DNA of 9,543 bases from an uncultured bacterium. GTDB taxonomy: Bacteria > Methylomirabilota > Methylomirabilia > Rokubacteriales > CSP1-6. The translations under genes were made by a program, and so were the position numbers. Shown here piece by piece: positions 1-6,498 of the stretch; the stretch's first letter is position 1; every line of letters begins with the position of its first letter. The stretch lies in contig CAMLFJ010000086.1 of the NCBI GenBank assembly GCA_946479205.1, positions 1 through 9,543 on the forward strand, read 5' to 3'. The notes under the pieces are model-generated. The model was not told the origin of the DNA, made no database searches, and saw nothing but the letters and a program-made list of their open reading frames with translations.

Positions 1-296
1 CCCTCGCTGATGTGGTCGACGGTGGCGACCTCCTCGGCGATGCGCAGCGGATGGTTCAGCGGCAGCACCTGCACCGCGGTGCCGATCCGGAGCCGGCGCG
101 TGCGGGCCGCGATGGCGCTCGCGACCTGGAGCGAGGCGGAGATGATCGAGCGGGAGGGCGTGAAGTGGATCTCGCCGAGCCAGGCGCAGTCGATGCCCCA
201 CGCCTCCGCGTGGTCCGCCGTCTCGAAGATGTCCCGGAACGCCCCGGCCTGGGTGGCCCCGTGGCGCAGCTCCTCGATGAAGATCCCGACGTGCAC
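1..296 (-). CDS. Luciferase-like (LLM class) flavin-dependent oxidoreductase, N-terminal part
   Basis: Partial gene; the C-terminal part lies beyond the window's left edge. About 98 residues are visible, starting (V/M)HVGIFIEELRHG. They show the first beta strand, then a helix ending in AEAWGIDCAWLGEIHF, then a segment with RTRRLRIGTAVQVLPLNHPLRIAEE and ATVDHISEG. This is the standard N-terminus of the bacterial luciferase-like TIM-barrel family (alkanal monooxygenase / F420-dependent reductase superfamily), where the pattern 'G.AV..LPL.HP.R.AEE.A..D..S.G' lines the flavin site. Members oxidise diverse substrates with FMNH2 or use F420; the substrate cannot be told from this fragment. The GTG start is the only start codon between the homologous region and an upstream in-frame TAG. 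It has no convincing Shine-Dalgarno but lies 6 nt after a -10-like box. The neighbouring gene is divergent. Confidence 0.88.
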   Translation of the reverse strand, partial: MHVGIFIEELRHGATQAGAFRDIFETADHAEAWGIDCAWLGEIHFTPSRSIISASLQVASAIAARTRRLRIGTAVQVLPLNHPLRIAEEVATVDHISE

Positions 297-302
297 GGCG
301 TG

Positions 303-331
303 ATACTGGCCCGCCGGGGAAGCGTCGTCAA
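303..331 (-). promoter_or_regulatory. Candidate sigma70-type promoter for the LLM oxidoreductase (leaderless)
   Basis: On the minus strand there is a -35 TTGACG (326-331), a 17-bp spacer, and a -10-like CAGTAT (303-308). The -10 ends 6 nt before the GTG start, so transcription would begin at or next to the start codon. Hexamer matches are 5/6 and 3/6 to the E. coli consensus. This is inference from spacing and sequence only. Confidence 0.4.
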
Positions 332-387
332 GCCGCCAGAACTACACGCCTGGGAGTTTCTGCACGGTAAGTCATTCCGCTCGAGCC

Positions 388-416
388 TTGTCCCACCCGG
401 GGGCCCGGCTTCGTAT
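388..416 (+). promoter_or_regulatory. Candidate sigma70-type promoter for the HesB-like/ABM pair
   Basis: TTGTCC (388-393), a 17-bp spacer and TCGTAT (411-416) lie about 70 nt upstream of the HesB-like start. The match to consensus is only moderate (-10 3/6). It is the best candidate I see in the 190-bp divergent gap at 297-486, which holds no other recognisable feature. Confidence 0.28.
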
Positions 417-486
417 CGTCCCCGCATCCCCGGATGACGTCTGGCACATCCTCTGCACCCGCCCGCGACGAAAGGAGAATGCGCCC

Positions 487-795
487 ATGCTGACCGTGAC
501 CGAGCGCGCGAAGACGACCCTTGCCCGGCTGAGGAGGCAGTGTGACATCGAGGACGATGACGTGGCTCTTCGCCTCTCGCTGGCGGCAAGCCTCCAACCC
601 GGCCAAGGCCAGTTCGGCCTGCGGGTGGACCGCGAAACCCTGGGCGATCAGGTCGTCCAAGACGGGGGAGCCAAAATTCTGCTCGTGGAGGAAGGGCTGG
701 CCGACGCGCTGTCGGACGCCACGATCGACGCGGAGTCGGACGACGGTCTGATCATCAACCGGACCGGAAACGGCCACGAAGGAGAACCGCGATGA
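487..795 (+). CDS. HesB/IscA-like (A-type scaffold fold) protein without cluster cysteines
   Basis: A 102-residue acidic protein. It starts MLTVTERAKTTLARL and has VALRLSLAAS, then GQGQFGLRVDRE, GDQVVQDGGAKILLVEE, and an end DDGLIINRTG. This order matches the HesB/IscA-like beta-fold seen in the 'iron-sulfur cluster biosynthesis family' proteins, usually near 100 residues. A true A-type Fe-S carrier has three conserved cysteines, one central and a C-terminal CGC pair. Here the only cysteine is C19 and the C-terminal pair is absent, so canonical cluster transfer is unlikely and the role is unknown. ATG 487 is preferred over an upstream in-frame GTG (388) because AAAGGAG lies just before it and homology begins there. 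The stop overlaps the next gene's start (ATGA at 792-795), implying coupled translation with the ABM protein. Confidence 0.72.
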   Translation: MLTVTERAKTTLARLRRQCDIEDDDVALRLSLAASLQPGQGQFGLRVDRETLGDQVVQDGGAKILLVEEGLADALSDATIDAESDDGLIINRTGNGHEGEPR

Positions 796-1127
796 TGACG
801 GTGGTGACGCACGTTCCTCTGAAGGAGGGAACCGAGCCCGAGTGGGATAGCCTCATGCTCGAGCGCATGAACGCAGCCAGGAAGCGGCCCGGGTGGGTGG
901 GCGGCCAGCTTCTGCGCTCCCCGAACGGCCGGGTGATCATCGGGACGTGGCGGAGCCGCGTCGACTGGGAGAAATGGCACCACGACCCCGAGTTCACGGA
1001 GACTCGCCGGCAGCTCGACGAGATGGCGGATGGACCGACGGACCCGGGCTGGCACGAGGTGGTGGCCGAGGTCCGGAAGGGCAGATCGGCACCGGAGCCG
1101 GAGGGCCGCTCGACCGTCAAGAGCTAG
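792..1127 (+). CDS. Antibiotic biosynthesis monooxygenase (ABM) domain protein
   Basis: A 111-residue protein of the dimeric alpha+beta-barrel ABM class. Visible elements are the first strand MTVVTHVPLKEG, a helix with EPEWDSLMLERMNAARKRPGW, the strand VGGQLLRSPNGRVIIGTW, then a second helix beginning SRVDWEKWHHDPEFTETRRQL. The arrangement of a helix, 'PGW..GQLLR', a strand ending in W, and 'W..W..dPe' is typical. Family members include cofactor-free quinol-forming monooxygenases and haem-degrading enzymes; many are uncharacterised stress proteins, and the substrate cannot be assigned. A good Shine-Dalgarno AAGGAG (779-784) precedes two adjacent ATGs (792 and 795); either could initiate. The tail after about residue 98 is polar and probably disordered. 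Co-translated with the HesB-like gene. Confidence 0.8.
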   Translation: MMTVVTHVPLKEGTEPEWDSLMLERMNAARKRPGWVGGQLLRSPNGRVIIGTWRSRVDWEKWHHDPEFTETRRQLDEMADGPTDPGWHEVVAEVRKGRSAPEPEGRSTVKS

Positions 1128-1208
1128 AGCTGAGCCGCCCCGGAACGGCCGCTCGAAGCTAGGGGAATCTACGTAGGCGCGGCCGGTTTACCCGGAGTCG
1201 AGCCGGAG

Positions 1209-1255
1209 CCGTCGTCGGCGCGCTGACCGACGGCCTCGTGTAGACCCGTCACGGG
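1209..1255. repeat. Two inverted repeats upstream of the efflux operon (possible operators)
   Basis: CGTCGG (1213-1218) and CCGACG (1227-1232) form a 6-bp inverted repeat with an 8-nt centre. CCCGT-C-ACGGG (1245-1255) is a second short dyad directly upstream of the putative -10 box of the emrA-like gene. Drug-efflux pairs of this type are often repressed by MarR or TetR regulators that bind such dyads near the promoter. No regulator gene is adjacent here, so an operator role is inference. There is no T tract, so a terminator is unlikely. Confidence 0.3.
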
Positions 1256-1257
1256 GG

Positions 1258-1266
1258 TGATAGCAT
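1258..1266 (+). promoter_or_regulatory. Candidate extended -10 promoter for the emrAB-like operon
   Basis: TGATAGCAT contains the extended -10 TGn followed by TAGCAT (4/6 to TATAAT). No clear -35 lies 17 bp upstream. The box ends 8 nt before the ATG at 1275, so the transcript would be leaderless or nearly so. If correct, this excludes the in-frame GTG at 1257 as start. Confidence 0.35.
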
Positions 1267-1274
1267 ACTCCCCG

Positions 1275-2528
1275 ATGAGACACGGGCGTCTGATCGGTCT
1301 GGCCGTCGTGGTGGCCCTCGCCGCCCTCGGCTGGGGCGGCTACGCCTGGTGGCAGGGCACGAAGCGCGTCGCCACCGACGACGCGTACGTGGAAGGCAGC
1401 ATCGTCATCATCAGCGCCAAGGTCGCGGGCCACGTCGCCGAGATCCACACGGACGACAACCGCGCGGTGAAGGCGGGCGAGCTCCTCCTCCGCATCGATC
1501 CGCGCGACTACCAGGCCCGGCGCGATCAGGCCAGGGCCGCGGTGGCCGTCGCGCAGGCGAGCCACCAGGCCACGACCTCCGAGACCCAGCTCACCCGCGA
1601 GACCACCGCCGCCCAGGCCGAGGAGGCGCGCGCCACGCTCGAGTCGGCCCGGGTCGCGGAGCAGGGCGCCCAGTCGGCGGTGGCGGAGGCGCGGGCCACC
1701 GTGGAGGCCAAGCGCGCCGCGGTGGCCGCGATGACCGCGGACGTGGTGGGCGCGCAGAGCACCCAGCGCCAGAACGCGCGCGAGATGGAGCGGATGCGGA
1801 CCCTGCTGCAGGGCGGGTTCGTGGCCCAGCGCGACTTCGACCAGGCGGAGATGAGCTCGGGGACCGCGTCGGCGACCGTCGAGGCGACCCAGCGGCGCCT
1901 CAACCAGGCCGAGAAGGAAGTGCAGCAGGCGGAGGCCGCGCTGGCCAGCCGGGTCTTCGCGGTGAGCCAGGCCCGCCAGCGCATCAACGAGGCGCGCGCC
2001 GCGCTCGGGCGCGTGGAGAGCCAGCGGCGGCAGGTCACGGTCAAGGAGGCCGAGATCGAGCGCGCGGCGGCCACGCTGAACCAGACCCGGGCCGATCTCG
2101 CCTTCGCGGAGCTGCAGCTGCAGCACACCGAGGTGCGCGCGCCCGGCGACGGGGTCATCTCCAAGAAGAGCGTGGAGGTGGGGCAGGTGGTGCAGATGGG
2201 CCAGCCCCTGCTCGCGATCGTGCCGCTGCACGAGGTGTGGGTGCTCGCCAACTTCAAGGAGACCCAGCTCGCGCGGGTGAAGCCGGGCATGCCCGCCGAG
2301 GTCGAGATCGACACCTTCCCGGGGCAGGTCTTCCACGGCACCGTGGACTCGCTCGCGGCGGGCACCGGGGCGCGCTTCTCGCTCCTGCCGCCCGAGAACG
2401 CCACCGGCAACTGGGTCAAGGTCGTCCAGCGGATCCCGGTGAAGATCCGGCTGAACCCCAAGGAGTTCGGCAACCCGCACACGCTCCGGGCCGGCATGTC
2501 CGCGTACGTCGTCATCCGCGTGAAGTAG
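1275..2528 (+). CDS. emrA: EmrA-type HlyD family membrane fusion (periplasmic adaptor) protein
   Basis: A 417-residue periplasmic adaptor of a tripartite drug exporter. One N-terminal membrane anchor (about residues 6-26) is followed by TDDAYVEGS and the first half of the biotinyl-lipoyl-like domain (VIISAKVAGHVAEIHTDDN, then GELLLRIDPRDY). A long Ala/Glu/Arg/Gln-rich coiled-coil hairpin spans about residues 75-285. The second lipoyl half is RAPGDGVISKKSVEVGQVV (from residue 288), and a beta-barrel domain follows with VWVLANFKETQL and MPAEVEIDTFPG. The segment SLLPPENATGNWVKVVQRIPV (from 369) is an EmrA hallmark that separates this group from other HlyD proteins. ATG 1275 is chosen; an in-frame GTG at 1257 would add six residues but overlaps the likely promoter. 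The permease begins 16 nt downstream, so the two form an operon. No outer-membrane channel gene is adjacent. Confidence 0.92.
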   Translation: MRHGRLIGLAVVVALAALGWGGYAWWQGTKRVATDDAYVEGSIVIISAKVAGHVAEIHTDDNRAVKAGELLLRIDPRDYQARRDQARAAVAVAQASHQATTSETQLTRETTAAQAEEARATLESARVAEQGAQSAVAEARATVEAKRAAVAAMTADVVGAQSTQRQNAREMERMRTLLQGGFVAQRDFDQAEMSSGTASATVEATQRRLNQAEKEVQQAEAALASRVFAVSQARQRINEARAALGRVESQRRQVTVKEAEIERAAATLNQTRADLAFAELQLQHTEVRAPGDGVISKKSVEVGQVVQMGQPLLAIVPLHEVWVLANFKETQLARVKPGMPAEVEIDTFPGQVFHGTVDSLAAGTGARFSLLPPENATGNWVKVVQRIPVKIRLNPKEFGNPHTLRAGMSAYVVIRVK

Positions 2529-2544
2529 GCGGCACGAGGCCCGC

Positions 2545-4155
2545 GTGAGCGATTCCCCCGGAGAGGGCGGCCCGATCTCGCCGGCCCGCAAGTGGGCCAT
2601 CACCCTGTCGGTGATGGTGGTGGCCTTCATGCAGGTGCTCGACACCAGCGTGACCAACGTGGTGCTGCCGCATCTGCAGGGCTCGCTCTCCGCGGGGCTC
2701 GAGGAGGTGTCGTGGGTCATCACCTCCTACCTCGCGGCCAACGCCATCATCATTCCCGCCACCGGCTGGCTCGCGGGGGTGCTGGGGCGCAAGCGGTTCT
2801 TCCTCATCTGCTGCGTGCTGTTCACGGTGAGCTCGGTGCTGTCCGGCATGGCCCCGAACCTCACCTTCCTGATCCTCGCCCGCATCGCGCAGGGGATCGG
2901 GGGCGGCCCGATCATCCCGCTCTCCCAGGCGATCCTGTGGGAGATCTTCCCGCTCGGCCAGCGCGGCCTCGCGATGGCGGTGTGGGGCGTCGGCTTCATG
3001 ATGGGGCCGATCATCGGGCCCACGCTGGGGGGCTATATCGCGGACAACTGGTCGTGGCGCTGGATCTTCTACATCAACCTGCCGGTCGGGCTCCTCGGCT
3101 TCTTCATGGCGAGCGCCTTCCTCTTCGATCCCCCGTATCTCCGGAAGCCCACCCGGGTGGACGCGCCCGGGCTCGTCCTGATGGTGCTGGGCTTCGGCTG
3201 TCTCCAGCTCATGCTGGATCGCGGGGAGCGCGAGGACTGGTTCGACTCCTCGATGATCGTCGCGCTCGCGGTGATCGCGGGGGTGGCCCTCGTGGGCTTC
3301 CTCGTGCGCGAGCTGATGGCGAAGGATCCCATCCTGGACCTGCGGGTGTTCACCGACCGCAACTTCGCCTTCGGGGCCACCTTCATCGCCCTGATCGGCC
3401 TCGGCATGTTCTCGAGCATGGTGCTGCTGGCGCTCTACGCGCAGAAGCTCCTCGGCTACGACGCCCTGACCTCGGGCCTCGTGCTCGCCCCCGGCGGCCT
3501 CGGCAACATGTTCTCGCTCATCCTGTGCGGGCGGCTGGTGACCCGCGTGGACCAGCGCCTGCTCCTCACCTTCGGCTGCCTGGTCAACGCGATCAGCCTC
3601 TACATGATGTCGAACCTCACGCTCGGCATGGACTACTGGAGCCTCACCCTCCCGCGGGTCATCCAGGGCTTCGCGCTCGGCTTCATCTTCGTGCCGCTGT
3701 CCACCCTGACCCTGGCCACCATCCGGCGGGACAAGCTCGTCAACGCGACGTCCGCCTACAACGTCCTGCGCAACCTCGGGGGCAGCGTGGGCATCGCGCT
3801 CGCCACCACCTATCTCGCCCAGCGCAGCCAGTTCCACCAGCACAACCTGGTGAGCCACGTCACGGTCTGGGATCCCGCGACCCAGGAGCGGCTGGCCCAG
3901 TGGACGAGCCACTTCCTGGCCCAGGGCGCCGATTCGTTCACCGCGCAGCGGCGCGCGCTGGCCATGCTCTACCACGACGTGGTGGGCCAGGCCCAGGTGC
4001 TGGCCTACGCGGACGACTTCTGGCTGCTCGCGATCCTGTTCTCGATCGTGCCGCTCTTCCTGCCGCTCATGCGGCGCGTGCACGCCGAGCCCCTCGCGTC
4101 CCGCGAGGAGGACGCCCCCGGACAGGTGCGCCCGCTGCCCGCCCCTGTGGACTGA
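2545..4155 (+). CDS. emrB: EmrB/QacA-type (DHA2) major facilitator superfamily drug transporter
   Basis: A 536-residue inner-membrane proton antiporter of the 14-helix DHA2 family; the usual length is about 500-540. TM1 carries the family signature around D33 (MQVLDTSVTNVVLPHLQ). Motif A is GWLAGVLGRKR (74-84) in the first cytoplasmic loop. An arginine-bearing TM4 follows (LILARIAQGIGGG), then the antiporter motif C in TM5 (GVGFMMGPIIGPTLGGYI) and WRWIFYINLPVGLLG. The C-terminal half holds LVLAPGGLGNM, RVIQGFALGFIFVPLSTL and NVLRNLGGSVGIALATTYL, all usual for EmrB. The start is GTG, with GAGG 6 nt upstream. It partners the adjacent EmrA-like adaptor; substrates of this family are hydrophobic drugs, uncouplers and fatty acids, but none can be named here. 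It converges on the lipoprotein gene with a 16-nt gap. Confidence 0.94.
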   Translation: MSDSPGEGGPISPARKWAITLSVMVVAFMQVLDTSVTNVVLPHLQGSLSAGLEEVSWVITSYLAANAIIIPATGWLAGVLGRKRFFLICCVLFTVSSVLSGMAPNLTFLILARIAQGIGGGPIIPLSQAILWEIFPLGQRGLAMAVWGVGFMMGPIIGPTLGGYIADNWSWRWIFYINLPVGLLGFFMASAFLFDPPYLRKPTRVDAPGLVLMVLGFGCLQLMLDRGEREDWFDSSMIVALAVIAGVALVGFLVRELMAKDPILDLRVFTDRNFAFGATFIALIGLGMFSSMVLLALYAQKLLGYDALTSGLVLAPGGLGNMFSLILCGRLVTRVDQRLLLTFGCLVNAISLYMMSNLTLGMDYWSLTLPRVIQGFALGFIFVPLSTLTLATIRRDKLVNATSAYNVLRNLGGSVGIALATTYLAQRSQFHQHNLVSHVTVWDPATQERLAQWTSHFLAQGADSFTAQRRALAMLYHDVVGQAQVLAYADDFWLLAILFSIVPLFLPLMRRVHAEPLASREEDAPGQVRPLPAPVD

Positions 4156-4171
4156 GTCGGACTGAGCCGCG

Positions 4172-4528
4172 TCAGTCGCGGCTGGTGACGGTGTATCCCC
4201 GCGGGTCCATGCACCGCCGGAACTGCAGGCGGCCGACGTAGCCCATGCCCGACTCGTCGTTGCACGCCTTCAGGTCGCGCGCGACGACCTCCACGGTCTG
4301 ACGCGGCTCCGCCTTCGAGCGCACCTCGACCCCGCCGCCGTTCGAGCTGTAGCTCACCAGGTAGCCGCGGCTGATCAGGCACGCGTCCTTCATCCGGCCG
4401 GAGTGCTCGAGGGCGCGCGCGTACTCCTTGCACTCGGCGCGGTCCTTCGACTCCATCGGATTGGACGCCGGGGCCGCGCATCCGCCGAGCAGGATCACCA
4501 GGATCATCGCCGCCGCGAGTCGGGTCAT
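4172..4528 (-). CDS. Small lipoprotein with duplicated cysteine motif
   Basis: A 118-residue protein with a type II signal peptide: MTR, a hydrophobic core (AAAMILVILLG) and lipobox LLGGC, with the lipidated cysteine at residue 17. The mature part contains two similar units: C33-x16-C50-LISRGYLV and C89-x16-C106-MDPRGYTV. Each is therefore C-x16-C-x4-GY-x-V, probably with a disulfide within each unit. 'CM..RGY' endings are common in small uncharacterised bacterial lipoproteins; the function is unknown. ATG at 4528 is chosen over a much longer upstream reading because GGAGGGG precedes it by a few bases and the signal peptide starts there. It is divergent from the MBL gene across a 133-bp gap and convergent with the efflux operon. 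Confidence 0.82.
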   Translation of the reverse strand: MTRLAAAMILVILLGGCAAPASNPMESKDRAECKEYARALEHSGRMKDACLISRGYLVSYSSNGGGVEVRSKAEPRQTVEVVARDLKACNDESGMGYVGRLQFRRCMDPRGYTVTSRD

Positions 4529-4649
4529 GGTCCCCTCCAGGGTGGTGGTGTCAGACACGATCGGCGCCGAGCAACATGCGGAATCCCGCGCCGAGCGTAC
4601 TCCGGCCGGCCGCCGATCGACAAGAACCGCGGACCCGGGCGGGACGGGG

Positions 4650-4655
4650 TACAGT
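4650..4655 (+). promoter_or_regulatory. Possible -10 element of the MBL hydrolase gene (leaderless)
   Basis: TACAGT (4/6 to TATAAT) ends 6 nt before the ATG at 4662, and there is no Shine-Dalgarno between them. No convincing -35 is found at 16-18 bp; a TCGACA lies too far upstream (4617-4622). Weak by itself, but it fits the leaderless layout of two other genes in this window. Confidence 0.22.
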
Positions 4656-4661
4656 AGAGCC

Positions 4662-5720
4662 ATGAAACCCGAGCCCGAGCACCCGCTGGCCGCCCCCGCC
4701 CCCGGTCTCACGCATCCCTGGCCCGAGCCTCCCGAGGGCGGCACGAGCATCCTGGTGGCGCCGGGCATCCGCTGGATCCGGATGCCGCTGCCCTTCCAGC
4801 TCAACCACATCAACCTGTGGCTGCTCGACGACGAGGCCGGCGCGACGGTGGTGGACACCGGGATCGGGCTGCCGCCGACCCGCGACCTGTGGGAGAAGCT
4901 CTTCGCGGGCGAGCTGGCCGGTCGGCCCCTGGTGCGCGTGCTCGTCACTCACTTCCACCCCGACCACATCGGCAACGCGGACTGGCTGGCGCAGCGCTTC
5001 GGGGTCGAGCTCTGGTGCCCGCAGGCCGAGTGGCTCATGGCGCACCTGGCCTGGCAGGGGATGGGCGGCAACGACTCGGAGAAGCGGCTCAACCACTATC
5101 GCCGTCACGGCGTCCCGGCCGAGCAGGCCGAGGCCTTTCGCGGCCTCGGCAACCACTACCGCAAGCTCGTGCCCTCGGTGGCGCCCAGCTTCCGGGCGGT
5201 GCGCGAGGGCGACGTGGTCACCATCGGCGGGCGCCGGTGGCACGCCTTCACCGTGATGGGGCACGCCCCCGAGCACGCCTGTCTCTTCTCCCCGGAGGCG
5301 AACGTGCTGATCTCGGGCGACCAGGTGCTGCCCAAGATCACCACCAACGTGAGCGTGTGGCCCGACCAGCCCAACGGCAACCCGCTCAAGCTCTACCTCG
5401 ACTCGCTCGGCCGCTTCCGGCCGCTGCCCGAGGAGACGCTGGTGCTGCCGTCGCACGGGCTGCCCTTCGTCGGCCTGCACAAGCGGCTCGACTACCTGCA
5501 GCACCACCACGACGAGCGCCTCAGCGAGGCGATCGACGCCATCGCGGAGCCGCGGACCGCGCACGAGCTGGTGCCGGTGCTCTTCCACCGCCAGCTCGAC
5601 GCGCACCAGCTCGGCTTCGCCATCGGCGAGACCGTCGCGCACCTGCACTTCCTGGAAGCCCGGGGCCAGGCCACGCGCCTCGTCGACGAGGCGGGCGTTC
5701 AGCGCTTCCGCAAGGCCTGA
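4662..5720 (+). CDS. MBL-fold metallo-hydrolase
   Basis: A 352-residue cytosolic protein of the metallo-beta-lactamase fold. The first metal motif is THFHPDHIGNA, with H97, H99, D101 and H102. It is preceded by the strand ATVVDTGIG, whose aspartate is D65. Later ligands are the histidine in VMGHAPEHACLF, the aspartate in ISGDQVLP, and the histidine in LVLPSHGLPF. A helical C-terminal region follows (LDYLQHHHDERLSEAIDAI, then an AHELVPVLF winged-helix-like stretch ending in HLHFLEARGQA). This resembles the glyoxalase II/LACTB2-like group, which hydrolyses thioesters, lactones or phosphodiesters; the substrate is not determined. All metal ligands appear intact. The N-terminal 28 residues are Pro/Glu-rich and not part of the fold. 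ATG 4662 is used; the open frame extends much further upstream, but that part has no similarity to the family and overlaps the divergent lipoprotein. Confidence 0.9.
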   Translation: MKPEPEHPLAAPAPGLTHPWPEPPEGGTSILVAPGIRWIRMPLPFQLNHINLWLLDDEAGATVVDTGIGLPPTRDLWEKLFAGELAGRPLVRVLVTHFHPDHIGNADWLAQRFGVELWCPQAEWLMAHLAWQGMGGNDSEKRLNHYRRHGVPAEQAEAFRGLGNHYRKLVPSVAPSFRAVREGDVVTIGGRRWHAFTVMGHAPEHACLFSPEANVLISGDQVLPKITTNVSVWPDQPNGNPLKLYLDSLGRFRPLPEETLVLPSHGLPFVGLHKRLDYLQHHHDERLSEAIDAIAEPRTAHELVPVLFHRQLDAHQLGFAIGETVAHLHFLEARGQATRLVDEAGVQRFRKA

Positions 5721-5732
5721 CCGCGCGTCCGG

Positions 5733-6314
5733 CTACGGCAGCAGCAGGGAAACGAGCTGGAGCAGCAAGGCCAGGCCGAGGAGCAGCGGAGCCGCGGTGT
5801 GGCGCACCTGGTGGCGGGTCAGCCGCACTCCCGCCACCACCCCGATGACCAGAGCGGCGCCGCCGAGCGTGTGTCGCGCGCTCATCGGGATCGCGCTCGC
5901 GCGCGCGGACCGCTCCCGTTTCCGGACGTCGAGGGTGCAGGTCGCGGCGCGCGGGCGGTCCCCGTTCGTGAGCCCCTTCAGCACCAGCCGGGTTCCCCCC
6001 AGCCGATCCGCGCCGACCTCGCCAAACTGGATTGCCGCGGGGGGATGGTACTTCGCGGCCGCGTCGGGACGATCGAAGTTGGCCACCGAGCCGTGCAGCA
6101 GGTCCTGGTTCTTCGTGCCGTCGCGCCACTTGTCGATGAAGCCGGCGTACGACGCGGACTCGCCGACGTGGTCCTCGAAGCACGAACCGACGACCTGAAC
6201 GTGCTCCAGGAGCGTGAACCGCTCTCCCGAACCGGGGAGCCGGTCGTCGGCCCAGCCCACGACCGGGATCAGCAGGAGGGCCGCCAGGAGCGCAGCTGTC
6301 GCGAGAGCCGCCAT
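5733..6314 (-). CDS. Exported protein of unknown function with two C-terminal membrane helices
   Basis: 193 residues, not recognised. The start at ATG 6314 gives a clear Sec signal peptide (AALATAALLAALLLIPVVGWA) with a likely cleavage before DDRLPG at residue 23. A soluble region of about 120 residues follows, with two cysteines (C45 and C126) that could form a disulfide and the distinctive stretches FEDHVGESASYAGFIDKW and RDGTKNQDLLHGSVANFD. It is rich in His and Asp. The C-terminal 45 residues form two predicted membrane helices (about 149-164 and 173-192), LGGAALVIGVVAG and APLLLGLALLLQLVSLLLP, separated by RLTRHQVRH. The protein would be anchored by its C-terminus with its main domain outside the cytoplasm. 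There is no good Shine-Dalgarno near the ATG. It converges on the MBL gene (12-nt gap), so the two are not co-transcribed. Confidence 0.65.
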   Translation of the reverse strand: MAALATAALLAALLLIPVVGWADDRLPGSGERFTLLEHVQVVGSCFEDHVGESASYAGFIDKWRDGTKNQDLLHGSVANFDRPDAAAKYHPPAAIQFGEVGADRLGGTRLVLKGLTNGDRPRAATCTLDVRKRERSARASAIPMSARHTLGGAALVIGVVAGVRLTRHQVRHTAAPLLLGLALLLQLVSLLLP

Positions 6315-6456
6315 GGAAAGCAGCCTACTGCCACCTCGGTGGGCGTGCCAGCGATTGGCGCCGCGCCTCGCCGAGCGGGGGGCGGGGGCTCCCCGGGGGC
6401 GGCTTGGCCATCGGAGATGAACGTACGAGAGGGCGCACGAGGCGGTCAAAGGCCCG

Positions 6457-6465
6457 TGCTAGACT
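6457..6465 (+). promoter_or_regulatory. Candidate extended -10 promoter for the CMD selenoprotein gene
   Basis: TGCTAGACT is an extended -10 (TGn plus TAGACT, 4/6 to TATAAT) without a clear -35. Transcription would start near 6472, leaving about 27 nt of leader that includes the Shine-Dalgarno GCGGAGG (6485-6491). It is the only promoter-like element I see in the 184-bp divergent gap at 6315-6498. Confidence 0.33.
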
Positions 6466-6498
6466 GGGCCGTCGATATCCTCCCGCGGAGGTCTCGTC

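Noticed and set aside
1128..1274. Rho-independent terminator between the ABM gene and the efflux operon
   Set aside because: Inverted repeats are present but none is followed by a T tract; they are better described as possible operators.
1188..2723. Minus-strand 511-codon open frame opposite emrA
   Set aside because: Low-complexity Arg/Gly/Leu/His composition; shadow of the coiled-coil adaptor gene.
2512..4083. Long minus-strand open frame opposite the emrB-like gene (523 codons)
   Set aside because: Very rich in His, Glu, Arg and Gln with no fold-like pattern; it is the antisense shadow of a membrane protein gene with strong family motifs.
4428..4661. Upstream extension of the MBL hydrolase frame
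   Set aside because: The added 78 residues have no family similarity and overlap the divergent lipoprotein's start region; ATG 4662 is adjacent to a -10-like box.
4529..4948. Upstream extension of the lipoprotein frame to 4948
   Set aside because: It would bury the signal peptide and lipobox inside the protein and overlap the MBL gene; the ATG at 4528 has a strong Shine-Dalgarno.
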